DNA of 64,000 nt from Allacma fusca (Eukaryota; Arthropoda; Collembola; Symphypleona; Sminthuridae): NCBI GenBank assembly GCA_947179485.1, contig OX359249.1, positions 50,231,402 through 50,295,401 on the forward strand. The letters are read 5' to 3'. Shown in pieces: positions 48,036 to 60,373 of the stretch. The position numbers and the translations under genes are program-made. The notes under the pieces are model-generated. The model did not search any database. It was not told the origin of the DNA and worked only from the letters and a program-made list of their open reading frames with translations. Every line of letters begins with the position of its first letter. Position 1 is the stretch's first letter.

Positions 48036-49969
48036 TTGTTAACAAATATCAAAAGCAACAAAAAAGTCCCAACTAGGACGAAACACCGGTGCATGCAGCT
48101 AACAAGGTTAATATGTTGTCTTAAAATATCAACAGTTCAAGGTCACCAGATATAAGCCTTTTGTGGAAACAGTTTGTTTCTATTATTTTATCACGTAACC
48201 AGTTTAATATTATTAAACTTTTAAAATCGAGTTGCTTTTGCGCTCTTAAAAGTATACAACTAGATTCAGCTCAGATGGGTAACACATTGTAGACAAATTT
48301 TCACCTGGACGAAGAAATATAGATGAATTTCTTTCGACCAAAAGCAACTTTGCTAAATGTCAAGAACATGCAGCCGTCTAATTTTATCTTAATAATTGCA
48401 TTTTATTGATGTTCAATATTATTAACTCCATAAGCTAGCCAACAATACGCATTCACAATGATAATGTGTACCAATTATTTGGACTGGATTCTGTTTTATA
48501 CTTTACTTTTGTTTTAAGCGCGCAAAAGCAACTCCATTTTGAGCTTTTTTGCTAATAATTTTTTTATTATTGAAAATTAAATGAATCCTGACATTTTCCC
48601 GGGCGGATGGCTTGATTGCTAGTTACGAGAATAGATGTCGTAATCGCTGTGATTTCACCCCTATGTAATTTTTGGAAAGCTTGAATTTTGTTTTCGAAAA
48701 TTCAAAAACAATTTGGATTTTCGACAAAATTTGGATTTTCCGTCAATTTCTCGTGGAGATCCGTAATAAAAAAAATTAGAGTTATTTGAGTCATGCCATG
48801 CATATGTATGGCATGAGTAAATCAAGTGAAGAAGAGCAACTACGCTAATTTAAAATTTATTGTGATGAAATGAAATTACTTATGTGGAGGACGTGAGAAA
48901 GAGTTTCCTTAACAGTAGAGTGTTGAAGCCTATGCTGGGGACTTCTGAGTGTGACTCCAGTTGGCTGCCGTGTGAAGGGAGAAGTATCTAGGTTAGGTTT
49001 AGAAAGGTAAGGTAGGTGAGGTGGTAGGTTTATCTACGATGCATGGGTGGGTGCAGGGTGTAGAATAGCGTGAAGCGTGCGGCGTGGAAATGGTTGCCTT
49101 GCCTTTGTCCAAGACTCGACGAACAACGAAAGACCCCTTCCAATGACCAAATTCACTCGCTCCTAATTCTTATTCTTATCTTTGCTGTCTGTCTGTTTGT
49201 GTCTATTTGCATAATACTCCGGAAATCTTAAGTTGCACTAGTTGGAGTGCAGTGCAGGTGTATGGTTTAACTGCTCATTGAAAGTTACCCGACTGTATGA
49301 GTTGTGATGTGTTAGTTATGTGTACTAAGTAGACGTACTTACATACGTCAAGTAAGGTCGCAATGGAATTGGAAAGACCACTGTGAAACTGAAGAGTAAC
49401 AGGTCATGTTATGTGTGCCCTTCACCTACAAGTGAATTGTTACTGGACGTGGAATTTACCTTCGGAGGTTAGTTAACAATATATGTACTAAAGTGGGAAG
49501 TGGGAATTGGAGTCCAGGACTAACTGGAGCTGGAAAAGTGCATCAAGTTAATTGCAGTCAGTGGAATCAGTATGTAAGTGCTTCATTACATTTGATTGGA
49601 CCGAGGTGTTAGTGTTATTAGGAGGAATCACGGTTCAAGTTCTGCACTTTATTGTCAAGTGAACCGAATTTCACTGTAAGTGTCAAGTATCCCAGTGTTG
49701 TTCAATGGACTTTGGGCTCTTGGCCTCTGCTATATCAGGAAAACTGTTGGACAAGCTCGATTTCGATCAAGTATTCGCCATACCAATGCATTCCTATCTT
49801 TCTTCCACCTTATTATTGAGCTTATCTAATTTACAGATCATGTTGATCAAGTTTGACGGGGATTGAATAAATTGTTTATAGTAAATGGCTTATAGTAATA
49901 TATTTCGGATGTAGGGTGGAACTTAAGGAAGAATTTTTCGTGGGCCAATATTTATTTTTGATGTTTCAG
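48036..49969. other. Upstream region and probable 5' UTR of the C2H2 gene
   Basis: From about 49000 the base composition becomes less A-rich and more G-rich, as expected for a promoter and 5' UTR exon. The coding exon starts directly after an acceptor at 49968-49969, so an untranslated exon must lie upstream; its donor could not be fixed. 48036-49000 holds no recognised feature. Confidence 0.4.
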
Positions 49970-49970
49970 A

Positions 49971-52900
49971 ATGAATACAGCTCTGCAGTTACAACAACCT
50001 CAGCAGCCACAACAGCAGGAACAGAATGGTCACACTCCTTCAATGAAGCAACTGAATTATTTTGCAAATATGCAGATTTTAGATGGAATCCACGACGAGG
50101 AGAGAAATAGGCCTTTCATTTGTTCGGTAATTTCATCTAACAGTGATTGTTGACAGGTTAATGTAGGAAAATCGAAGCGTAAAAGGGTTATGTTATTCTG
50201 CTAATTTGTTAATTGCAGGTATGCTCAGCATCATATAAAACAAGGACTCATTTACGACGACATATGTTTGTTCATCTTAGCTGTCGACCGTATCCTTGCA
50301 GGGATTGTGGGAAGGGCTTTAATAGAAAAGTAATTTCGATGTGCATACTTTCTAATCAAAATATTTTCATGAACTTGACTCTTTGTGTAACCAGATTAGG
50401 TGTGTGTGCTAATCCTATGGTTTTGTGTATTCTTTAGGAACATTTGAATAAACATACTGAAGCTGTCCACAGTGGTACGAAGTATGAATGTGGGTTTTGT
50501 GGTAAGTGAGGTTATTCTGTTCATATTCGATGTGCGATTTTGCTTGCCTAATTAAGAATGTTGTCCCCTCTAAAATTACTTACTCGCTTCTGCTAATCCT
50601 ACGGAAACTATATAGGTTTGTAACTTCAAACATCCAACCGATCGAAACTATACTAAATGAAACTTGAAATCAAAACCAACGCGAATATTTAAGAATTTAA
50701 GTTTGTACACTCGTGCTAAAAATTATTGCATCTTTTTAACATTAAAGGGAAAGAGATTTCGAGGAAAGATCATTTGAACCGGCACATCAAGAATATGCAT
50801 TCCTCAGTGCAGTATTCTATGAATGGGAACAATTCAGGCATGAATACTATGAATGGGTCCCTACAGATATCATTCAAGGTATACGCAAGTTTAAGTAGTG
50901 TTTTTGATGAAATAATTCTTTTTGCTAAAATGTTATATTTAATTACAGTGTATTTTCTAAGCATTTTTTACCCTCTGTTCCTTCTTATTTTCAGAATGAG
51001 CAACAGGGCGTGAACAGTATTCAGAATCCTCAAGGTCAGCAAGCGAATGTGCAGCATCACGACAACGTTATTAAAGTGAACCTTCCATGTGCATTAAAAC
51101 AGAAAGCTCAACTTAGTTTTCTGACTCCTAGCCAGATAACGAGAGATCATCATTACACGAAATCTAAATCGAAATCTTCGATCCATTTCAAAGCGAAGGC
51201 TAATCAAGACACAGCAGGAGTATCCAATCCGTCGCAGTTTTCGTTGGGAGAAATGAAGCCTGAAATGAAATCTGGCCAGTTATCTGGCTCTGATAAAAAG
51301 TTTGTGTTTCAAGTGTATAATTGTACGGAATGCAATTCTACCTTTACAACCGAAAAGGACTTCAGTTTTCACAGCAGAACGCATAAACCACAGCCTTACA
51401 AGTGCTCTGAGTGTCCGAGAGCGTACACTAGAAGGGAAAAGTTAACAGAGCACATTCGGTGCTTTCACCAGGGTCAGAAATTCTCTTGCGAGTATTGTCA
51501 TAAAGCTTTATCACGTAAAGACCATGTCTTGCGACATGTAAGAAGTGTTCATCCGGAAGTCCTTGCCAATCGATTCGTTACGGTGGGTTGTAATCTCTCA
51601 TTATCTGGTTAACTACGTCCGTAGAAGGTGTAATATATTTTCGTTTTAAATTGTTGCGTCACTCATGGTGAAAATGCTAATTGTCTTACACACTCGACTA
51701 CTCGTTTTGTGTAGAAGCCTTAGTAAATTAGTGAACAAACTTAAAAAAGTTGAGGAAAGCATGGAGACTATCGAAGGTAGTTACATTAGATACGTCGGCT
51801 TTAGCTCTCATCAGACTAATCTTTACGTGAAGCTCAAATTACAGCCACTTACCGTTGTTAATTGAAAATACCCTCAGTAGTCAGTAGTTACTACAGTCAT
51901 ATGTTTTTATTCACCAAATGTACAAATTCCTGGTTACAAGTCAACTCCACGTTAGACTTTAGAGTTGGCTGTAGATCAACGTAACTTTTAATGTTTTAAA
52001 TGATTTGTACATTTCCATTCTGTATTAGTGCAGTTCAGAGTTAATTTATTTTACTGTATATCTCTTAATTCAAAAAATTCACTTTTAAGCACATTACCAA
52101 TAATTGCATGCAAACAAATCAAAACGTACATCAAGTTATTACTAATTTATGTTACTTAAACTGTATTCCTCGTTTAATATTTTAAGATGGTGGTGTCAGA
52201 AGTTGGAATATTAGTTAAATAGAAATAATAATGCTCATTCGTGGGTATGGTTTGATCAGAATATTTTGTCCTGAAATTAAATGTAATCTTTATTCAGATG
52301 GCTGAAGACATGGATACACAGTCTAGATTGCTTAACTACAACCCATCTTCATCAGCTCAAACTTCATTGCCAACTCAGGCTGCCTCAACAAGCTCATCCG
52401 CCGCTGCCCTTCACGGTGAAATGAACATACTGCTCAGGTCTGTTTGTCATATTTGCCTAAAAGTTTTTGGTACAGCTTACCACCTTTCCCGTCACATGGA
52501 GTCTTGCCACAATGGCGACATACGTCCTTACAACTGCACCGCTTGTTCCAAGCAATTCAAGCGGAAAGATCATTTGACCAAGCATATGAAATCTCACTGC
52601 CCTTCTGTGAAGAAGATGAATGAAATGGAAACCAATGGTATAGATGCCATAGACTCCCTGCAAATACTCATGTCCTCTCCTGAAGACGAAGTCATTCAAG
52701 AAAATCAAAAAAATCTAGATTTGACTGAACTGTTTTCTTCCGGAGCTAATACCACCCATGAAAAAACTTTAAGCATGGGAAATTCAGACATAAAGATTGA
52801 TGTTAATCACTTATTTAATGTGGAAGCCGGCGCAAACAATATCGATGGAATGAATGATGGTAATGCAAATGTTACCACGTTCCCTTGTGGGCATTGTCAG

Positions 52901-53434
52901 AAGGAATTTACAGATAGGGATAGACTAATTCAGCATTTACAAGTACATTCTAGTAATGAAATGCTGGAGAAAGTCAAAAATAATCCGCCAAATAACCATA
53001 CTATGTGGAAACCTATTCATGTGCAAAGTAATACAAATAACCCGGGCGATTTAAATAACAGCAATGTAAGCGATGTCAGTGTTGCCACTTATCCATGTGG
53101 TCACTGTCAGAAAGAATTTACCGATAGAAGTCGACTAATTCAGCATTTGCAGGTACATAGCAGTAATGAAATGTTAGAAAAAGTCAAAAATAATCCGCCA
53201 AATAATCATAATACGTGGAAACCTATGCATGTGCAAAGTAATACAAATAATGTGAGCGACTTAAATAACAGTAATGTAAGCGATGTCAGTGTTGCTACTT
53301 ATCCCTGTGGTCACTGTCAAAAAGAATTTACCGAAAGGAATCGACTAATTCAGCATTTGCAAGAACATAGTGACCTTGCAGGTAAAGTGAAGGAAGCTAC
53401 ATCAAATAATCATAATCTACAAGTGTGGTCATAA
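49971..53434 (+). CDS. C2H2 zinc-finger protein, 11 fingers, 728 aa
   Basis: Six coding exons: 49971-50126, 50219-50329, 50438-50501, 50748-50878, 50995-51582, 52298-53434; all joins keep phase and total 729 codons with the stop. ATG at 49971 follows an acceptor by one base. Residues 1-45 are Gln-rich. Fingers, all C-x2-C-x12-H-x3/4-H: FICSVCSASY, YPCRDCGKGF, YECGFCGKEI, YNCTECNSTF, YKCSECPRAY, FSCEYCHKAL, SVCHICLKVF, YNCTACSKQF, FPCGHCQKEF and two YPCGHCQKEF. The first three fingers are each cut by an intron. The last three sit in 70-residue near-identical repeats (starts at 52880, 53090, 53300) joined by Asn-rich linkers. Linkers are irregular, mostly not TGEKP. Probable nuclear DNA- or RNA-binding regulator; orthologue not recognised. 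3' UTR runs to about 54380. Confidence 0.88.
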
Positions 53435-54355
53435 TGTAGAATAATCCATTAAAAGAAAGTTCTCCAACCCTGTCACGGCTTATGAGTATCTTAAGGATAT
53501 ATTTAGAAGCAAATGGGCTGAGTCAGTTTTGGCATAGAGTTATTTTTTACCATTTGGGTCAGCTAAAGTATTAGCATCATGTAGTGTTGCTATTTCTTCG
53601 AATTGTTTTCAGCTCGTTGCTTTTGTAAACACGGTAGTTAATCGCACTAATGTTTTGAGCTAAACTATTTTTTTTCTATAGCTTGTTATGTAATTACGCA
53701 TAATACTACTATCACTATCTGTTGTCTCAAGTGCCAAAGGTTCACGGCAGTTGCATTGCTGGTAACTTGCTTCGCACCTAAATCTCAATTTCTAGGCAAT
53801 CTTTGTATATGTGTGTATAGCTAGTCAGTTCTGTATTGTAGGGCCTTTATGAAGTACTTTCAAGATTTCAAGGGCTGTTTTTGCTTGAACATTTATTCGT
53901 ATATTTAGGGACTGTTCGTAAATCTGAGAATTAACACAAAATAACAGGAGCACAAATTTTCATCGCCTATTGTATGTGGAAATATTGACGGATTGAGTCA
54001 GAATCGGGACACCGGAAATTGTTTCCTGGTTCTGTCGGTAGCGTACTTGTGTAAAATGGTAGGTAAAACTCAGTGGCTGCGGTAATCTGAGACATCACCG
54101 AGTTCGATTATATGCATTTTTAACATTATACAAACTGTGAGTCTGTAGAGCTCACTATCAGTGAATAATTCTAGGCGTATGAGTAGCATGATGTGTAAAT
54201 TATTATTAAAAATATGTAAGTTGTATCTAGCTAATACTTCTACCACAGAAACCGTATATAATGTACATGCCCTATACTTGTATGATAAGCAGTCCTCGTT
54301 CCCTAATTCTGCTCTTTTGTACATCATTTTATTTTGAACGAAGAGTGTTCGGAGT

Positions 54356-54361
54356 AATAAA
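54356..54361 (+). terminator. Poly(A) signal of the C2H2 gene
   Basis: AATAAA 922 bases after the stop, followed within 40 bases by a T-rich stretch (tgctgttttttttatttg) that fits a downstream element. The 3' UTR between holds no competing signal that I noticed. Confidence 0.6.
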
Positions 54362-54380
54362 GTTTACAAATATTTTCCAA

Positions 54381-55911
54381 CAAGTGCTGTTTTTTTTATT
54401 TGATCATATAGGTACTTATTATAGTGTAGACAGATAGACATTGTCAAAAGCTCCTGCTTGTAGCGTCACAAAATTAAAACCTTGTCTCTGGACTCACAAT
54501 CAGTTGAAATTTTCAGTTATAGGTACTTACAACCGAAAATGAATCCTGTTAACTCAAGGCGTAGTACCAAGGTTTCCATAAAGACTTTCGAGAACCTATT
54601 TTTTGGTTTTTGATATTGATACATTGATGCCCTGACGAAGGGTCTGGCAAAAGACGGTGGGAGGGAACCGCTACGGAACTTGCATACTACTGCTGCCCAA
54701 GCAAGGGATCAAGAAATGCTGCTTGCCCGTTGACCACTGCTGACTGAATAGCTTGGGGACATGGAGAGTAAAGTGATACTTTTTAACAAAAAAATCATCT
54801 GTAATCAGCACTTCTCGCTGGGGCGAAGCGCCACAATGTGATCTAACCACGAGATAGTAACTGTAATACATTAAAACGTTTATATTAATACACATTGGGG
54901 ATGTTATTGAAAACGCCCTGCAGTTTTTGCCCTCCCCGCTGCAAGTGCCCCAAATGCCGGCCCACGTGCTCAATTTTTGGGTACGAGGGGAACTTATGAA
55001 AATCCCCTCTTTCGTGGCATTTTAGACATTTTCATGGTTCAAATTCCTTGTGATAATGAAAGATAGTGAACACCAAAATTGGATCACTAATTTAGATTCA
55101 GAATATTCATACAAATGTGTACGCTCCGGTGAGCGTAGCGAGAGAAAAATCACAAATTTGAAATTCTCGTTATTTTGCTTTTTCGTTAAAATCAATAACA
55201 GAAACAATGACAGCCAAATCAACTTAATTTTATTGGCATGAAGTGATGTAATCACTCTTTGAAAACAGATTTTACATATGCATCCCTGAAGAGTGGTCAG
55301 AAATATTATTTTCTTTTGAAATTTAAACTGAAAATCTCTGGACCGGTGAAATTTTAAATTTTAATTTAATTGTATAAGCATTGCCATACCATATGCACAG
55401 GTGTTTCACAAATTCCAATATATGTATTTCAATGTTCAGTATGTCATTTCATATCCAAGTGAGTTTATCTAAACGCTTGAATTAACTTGCATTCGACACA
55501 AGCAATTATTAAAAACAGTATTTCGTACACTGCTATTCCATCTTAACCCGTATGATTAATTTTTAGGACCTCAACGTGGATCAGCAGTGATTTTAAATTC
55601 ATAAAATTAAAATTAACACACATATAACTCTTATATCGTGACATAGATCAAAACCACAACAATGAAAATACACGCTAAGGCATTTTTTCCGCAAAATTTC
55701 CAATCGATTTTCAAATCAAAGGTCAAACTGTATAAACTGTTTTAGTTTGTTACACGATTTTGCCCGATTTCAAATCGACATACCCTAAATACGCACAAGC
55801 AAGCGTTAGTTAAAGCGCATTTTAAAAGGTTTATACACACCGGAGCATTTAAAACGTTTGCTCATCTACGGACGTACATATTAATTTTTATTTGTACGGT
55901 TGGTTTTCTAT
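54381..55911. other. Intergenic, nothing firm
   Basis: 54630-54700 (ccctgacgaagggtctgg) resembles 3' tails of some retroelements but has no coding partner. Near 55125 a short palindrome CGCTCCGGTGAGCG occurs. No gene. Confidence 0.35.
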
Positions 55912-56752
55912 TAGGGCTCCTCACAATTTCAAGTAGTAATTGCAACTATCAATTTCAAATACAATTTCAATTCAATTTCAATTGATTATAATCTGCAAGT
56001 TGTAAATTGAAATCAATTTCAAATAAAACTGGGTTTTTAGTTGTTGATTCAATTTCAATTACAAATCAACTATCAGTTTAGTCATTATAATTGGGAACTT
56101 CCACAATTTCAATTTCAAATAGCTGCGTTGCCAAAAATTGATAGTTGAAGTTGATAATTGACAACTAGTAAATGTTAAGGCAAGAATACGCGCAAAGGCA
56201 GGAATGTGTAATCAAAGCGCAGATTACTCAACTTCCCAAAGCAAATGACACCTTAATGTGCTGCTTATTTCTTCTAATACAAAAGCAACGAAACACTGAA
56301 AAAGTAACTAAAGTCCAAACCTATTGGGGAACTAATAATTACCGAATCTGAAAATCTGTTTGATTTTTAAATGATTAGTTGTAAATACGATTCCAGGGAC
56401 AAATTCGAGCGATATCTTTCAGAGCACCATACAAAATCGACAGACCTGAAAATGGCGTTCTTAGTTTGCAGTTGGAAGGTGAATGAGTTTAGTTTAATTT
56501 CATAGCAAACAAATTGATCAGATGTAGAAAACACTATTTTAGTCGAATTTATTTTCATAACCAGTTTTTCTTTCGGTACACACGGGCAAGAATTAAAAAA
56601 CCAATTTCAATTCAATTTCAATTCAATTTCAATTTTATTTCAATTGGCAAATAATCAACTACAAATTACCGCTATAAATTGAATTGAAAATTCAAATTCA
56701 ATTACAAATTCAATTTCAACTAGCTCAATAAATTGAGTTGTGAGGAGCCCTA
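55912..56752. mobile_element. 841-bp hAT-type MITE with CAATTTCAA arms
   Basis: Perfect 15-base inverted ends TAGGGCTCCTCACAA (55912) and TTGTGAGGAGCCCTA (ending 56752), flanked by the identical octamer TTTTCTAT (55904-55911 and 56753-56760). Arms consist of CAATTTCAATT variants; the core (about 56170-56580) is unique and non-coding. Perfect ends and duplication indicate a fairly recent insertion. Confidence 0.9.
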
Positions 56753-56820
56753 TTTTCTATACATCTAATGAGCAATTAAATTTACGCGTATTGAATCATT
56801 CAGCCTGTTTACACAAGAAG

Positions 56821-57369
56821 TTCATACGACATCTGCTGGTTCATGAAAACGACAAATCCAACTATAGATGGCGCAAGCTATACTTTCATACTTATTTACA
56901 TGTGTTTGAACGTGCCTTAATTTTTTTTTCTGAGGTCAAATGGACGACTCGACCTCCTTCAAAAACAATAAACTTTTTAGGGGCGAGGCGAAACTGAATG
57001 TCAACATTTGGATATCTTTCTGTACATGTATATTTACATGATTAGACGCGACCTCATTTAATTTTCTGAGGTCAAACGCATGACCCGATCTCCATGAAAA
57101 ACAATAGGAATCTTACTTTTAAGTAAATTTGTCCCTACAAAACATTTGAATTGCCTGGTGTCATCGGTTCGGCAGTTAGAGTGATGACAGACAACCAGAA
57201 AAGCAGGCACTCCGACAAATCCAGTAGGGTCTTTCAGGTTCGTTTCGCCCTTAATAAATAAATAATAAATAAGGAAATTAAACCGGGAATTCAATTTTGC
57301 GCCATCTATAGTCGAATTTGTTGTTGAAGTTAAATTGAGTTGCCCATGAACCAGTAGATGTCGCATGAA
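56821..57369. repeat. Foldback/TIR element with internal duplication
   Basis: 25-base inverted ends at 56821-56845 and 57345-57369 match at 23 of 25 bases (TTCATxCGACATCTxCTGGT plus TCATG). A second inverted pair, CxACTATAGATGGCGC, lies just inside (about 56862-56877 and 57299-57315). A direct repeat TTTTCTGAGGTCAAA...CGA.CTCC...AAAACAATA occurs at about 56926 and 57062. No coding capacity and no clear target duplication. Confidence 0.65.
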
Positions 57370-57632
57370 CTCACAAACGGGATTTAAATTTGATTATAAG
57401 ACGTTTTTCCAAAAAATACATACTAAATACTACAATTGCGTGAATTTAATTACTCGTTAGATCAATTTAATACCAACAGTGCAATAAAGATATACATATG
57501 TTCTACCGTAGATGAGTTTACCCATAAGCGCTTTATGTGCTCAGATGTAAGTATATAAAGCTTTTAATGTGCATTAAAGTTAAAGCTTACCTATATATGT
57601 ATGTACCTTTATGAACGTTGTATGGTAGTATA

Positions 57633-58384
57633 TGGGGAAGGTCACTAATGACGTCATATTTTGAGTGGGTGGGTGGTAACACTTAAAAGTGACGAGACAT
57701 GACGTAGTAGTAGGGTGGTTTGTTGGGAAAGTGACGTCACCGACTCCATCTGTGTTAAGGTTGAGGTCCTTTAGCAAGAACGACAAATGCTAGTATTAAT
57801 GCGGGTTATCTTGTCACATTATTGCTGCGTATTGCAGTTTGAATAGTAAATACGCGCTATATTCGGGATAAAACTGACTAACAATAAGCATCCTTTTACG
57901 ACAGCAGTTGTTATTATTTTGTTGGAATTATTAAGCATAGGGCGTCATTTAAATTGATCGTGAGCAGTATTTTCATTCATATATGAATTTTTATAAAGCG
58001 TAGCCAAAAGTTACATTTTGATCAATAGGATGTAAATGAGAGCAAAAAAACAGTATTATTTGCTGATACAAAGTTAATGTGAACCAAAATATTTAAATTC
58101 CGCATATTTGAATTATTATTAAATAATCAAAGTCCTACAACGTTTTCTTCTCCAATTTAAGAGTTCAATTTTGACAATATATCAGGTATCGCAAATAATC
58201 ACCAGTACTCATTAGGGTGGCACCGTAAAACTTTGTTGAGCAAAAGACGATATTTTGCGATCCTTTGTGACATCACTTTATAGGGTGGGTAGGTGCCTCA
58301 AACAGAAAGTGACGGCAAGTGACGATAGGGTGGGTGGGTGCAATATTTAAGCTTTTGAAAGTGACGTCATTAGTGACCTCTCCC
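57633..58384. mobile_element. TIR element with TGACGTCA palindromes, relative of 15270-16428
   Basis: Inverted ends of about 25 bases: (T)GGGGAAGGTCACTAATG then ACGTCA at the left and its inverse ending ...TAGTGACCTCTCCC at the right, each followed by TA, so a TA duplication is likely. The tip shares the order GGG..., CAC(A/T)AATGACGTCA with the element at 15270. Inside are GGGTGGGTGG motifs and a further TGACGTCA near 57730. Non-coding; probably a Tc1/mariner-like MITE. Confidence 0.75.
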
Positions 58385-60373
58385 TATGCGGCGGTTCGCC
58401 CCTTATTGTTAGTGACTTATAGCATAGTGCCGATCACAGATGTTTTTTCTGAACTGTATGACATACTGTTCTGAAGATGTTTTCGTTGCATACATGATTT
58501 TTACGTTTTTTGTATTAATTTAGATATAAAGTATTTTTAATAATGTAATGCAATAACCATGTCATAAATTATTGTACAAAAAATAACATTAAAGAGCTTA
58601 TCTGCAATATTCGCTAATTTAGAAGTAAAGCGATTCGAATCAAAGTGTACAACAGTCAATCCATTCACTGTACGAACTGACTAATAGCGACATACGCAGA
58701 TCCTGAAAATGACTTAGGAAAAACAATAATAGTGACAAATTGTTTGCACTTTTATTCAAATCATCTTTGCAGAAGTGTTTCTTCCCCAAATCAATTATTG
58801 AAGAATGAAGACTTAGGCTTTGAACTTTGTGAACACTTGTTGCAAAGCACTATGTAAAAGGCTAAGGTGTAGGATTTTAAACGAACCATCAGATGAAGCT
58901 AGAAGTTGGGTTCTTAGAGTTCTTAATAATTACGGACTACATGAGTGGGTATTAATAATATAATTTTTGGTTTTAGAGTTCAAATATAAATTTTGCCATT
59001 TAGAAAATAACGAATTGTTGAATCTTGAGTTTCCGGATGGAAGACATGAGAATGGGAGGTACTTGGGTTGATGTGAGAGCAAACCAATTTGGTGGAATTT
59101 TGAAATTAGCTGACAATTCCATTTTTTAGGAACAGCACAATGTACTTAAACCCTTATTTTAAAATTAAAAATCCAATAATACCTGATCAACTATGTTTGA
59201 CTAGCTTAAAAAGCCAAGGTAAGTAAAGCTTCGCGAAAGGTAATTACAGATATACCGCATATACAGTTGGTAGCCATAAGTCTGTATTACGCAGGGACGC
59301 AGGGTGCTCGATACTTACACTCGTTACACTCCAAGTGTAAGTTACTGATATCCTGGAACTTAAATGAGGGAATCAAAGTCGATCTATTTCTCCACGTTAG
59401 GGGCTACGCAATAACTGCATCAATATGCTTTTGGTTTATGTTGAAGTACTGTATGCGTAAGAAGAGGTATTTGACTGGTTAATTCGTGTTGTTTCAAGTT
59501 TGCAATCATCGCTGATCCACGTTGCGATGAAAATACTTAGAACATTATTGCTTTCAATAAATTTTACATTATAGATTTACAAATACGAGTTAATTTAACC
59601 GTTTAGACATGGGTGGATCAATAAAACATTTTTTACCCTGGCCCTCCGTCTCAAATTAGATGGATGAGCCTTTCCGTTTGGAGTCATAGAATGCACCTAA
59701 ATTGGATTAGGATTATGGATTAAAATGAATTCATTGAGCCCGGATTGATTAGTAAGGATTAGATTAAAGTTTGCTCTACTCTTGGATCAGGATTGGGACT
59801 GATTATTTATTTTTAAAATTATTGCAAACCGGGATTAAAAATCCATTGTGAACCCTGGTAGTAGTCCTCGGACACTAATAAGCGTGGGTTTAGGAGGGAC
59901 AATGAAGATTTAATTTTGATCATCGTGAAATGATGTTAGAAGATTAAAGATAATTATGCTACATAAAGTGTGGTTCCCACCTACTGACTCTCTGTGAAAG
60001 GAAATACGTACATGAATGAGAGACTCAATGTGAGAAACTTAATGCGTAGTAAGTGCTTAACAAGACTTACTTGATTTTGGCCAATAAACTTTGTGCCGCT
60101 ACTTTCAAAAATCATGCTCTGGAAGTTAGAACGCGTAGAAGTTGTAGCGTAGCGTAGCTGTAGTTGGTCTCGTAGCACTGTAGTGTGTGTGTAAAAGGCT
60201 GTAGTGTGTGTACTGTGTGTGTAAGTACGACAGGGTAAAGTAAGAAGTAGAAGGTTACGCGCATTTTTGTGTCATGTCCACCAGTCCACCTGATTTCTCG
60301 GGTCGAGTGTTCATTTTTGAAGGGAGTCAGCGTTCATAAGTTGTAGCAGGAATGTGACCTTTTTCGTAAAACA
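58385..60373. other. Intergenic with a one-sided hAT end; promoter of RPP38-like gene at right
   Basis: About 59640-59857 is a GGATTAG/GATTA-rich arm ending in a tip that reads, reversed, CAGGGTTCACAATGGATT, another one-ended hAT-like copy. The region 60100-60373 directly before the RPP38-like ATG carries GTAGTGTGTGTGTA repeats and should hold the promoter and 5' UTR; no TATA box is evident. Nothing else recognised. Confidence 0.4.

Noticed and set aside
54630-54720. CCCTGACGAAGGGTCTGG resembling a retroelement 3' tail
   Set aside because: No coding region or repeat partner in the window; too short to support a feature.
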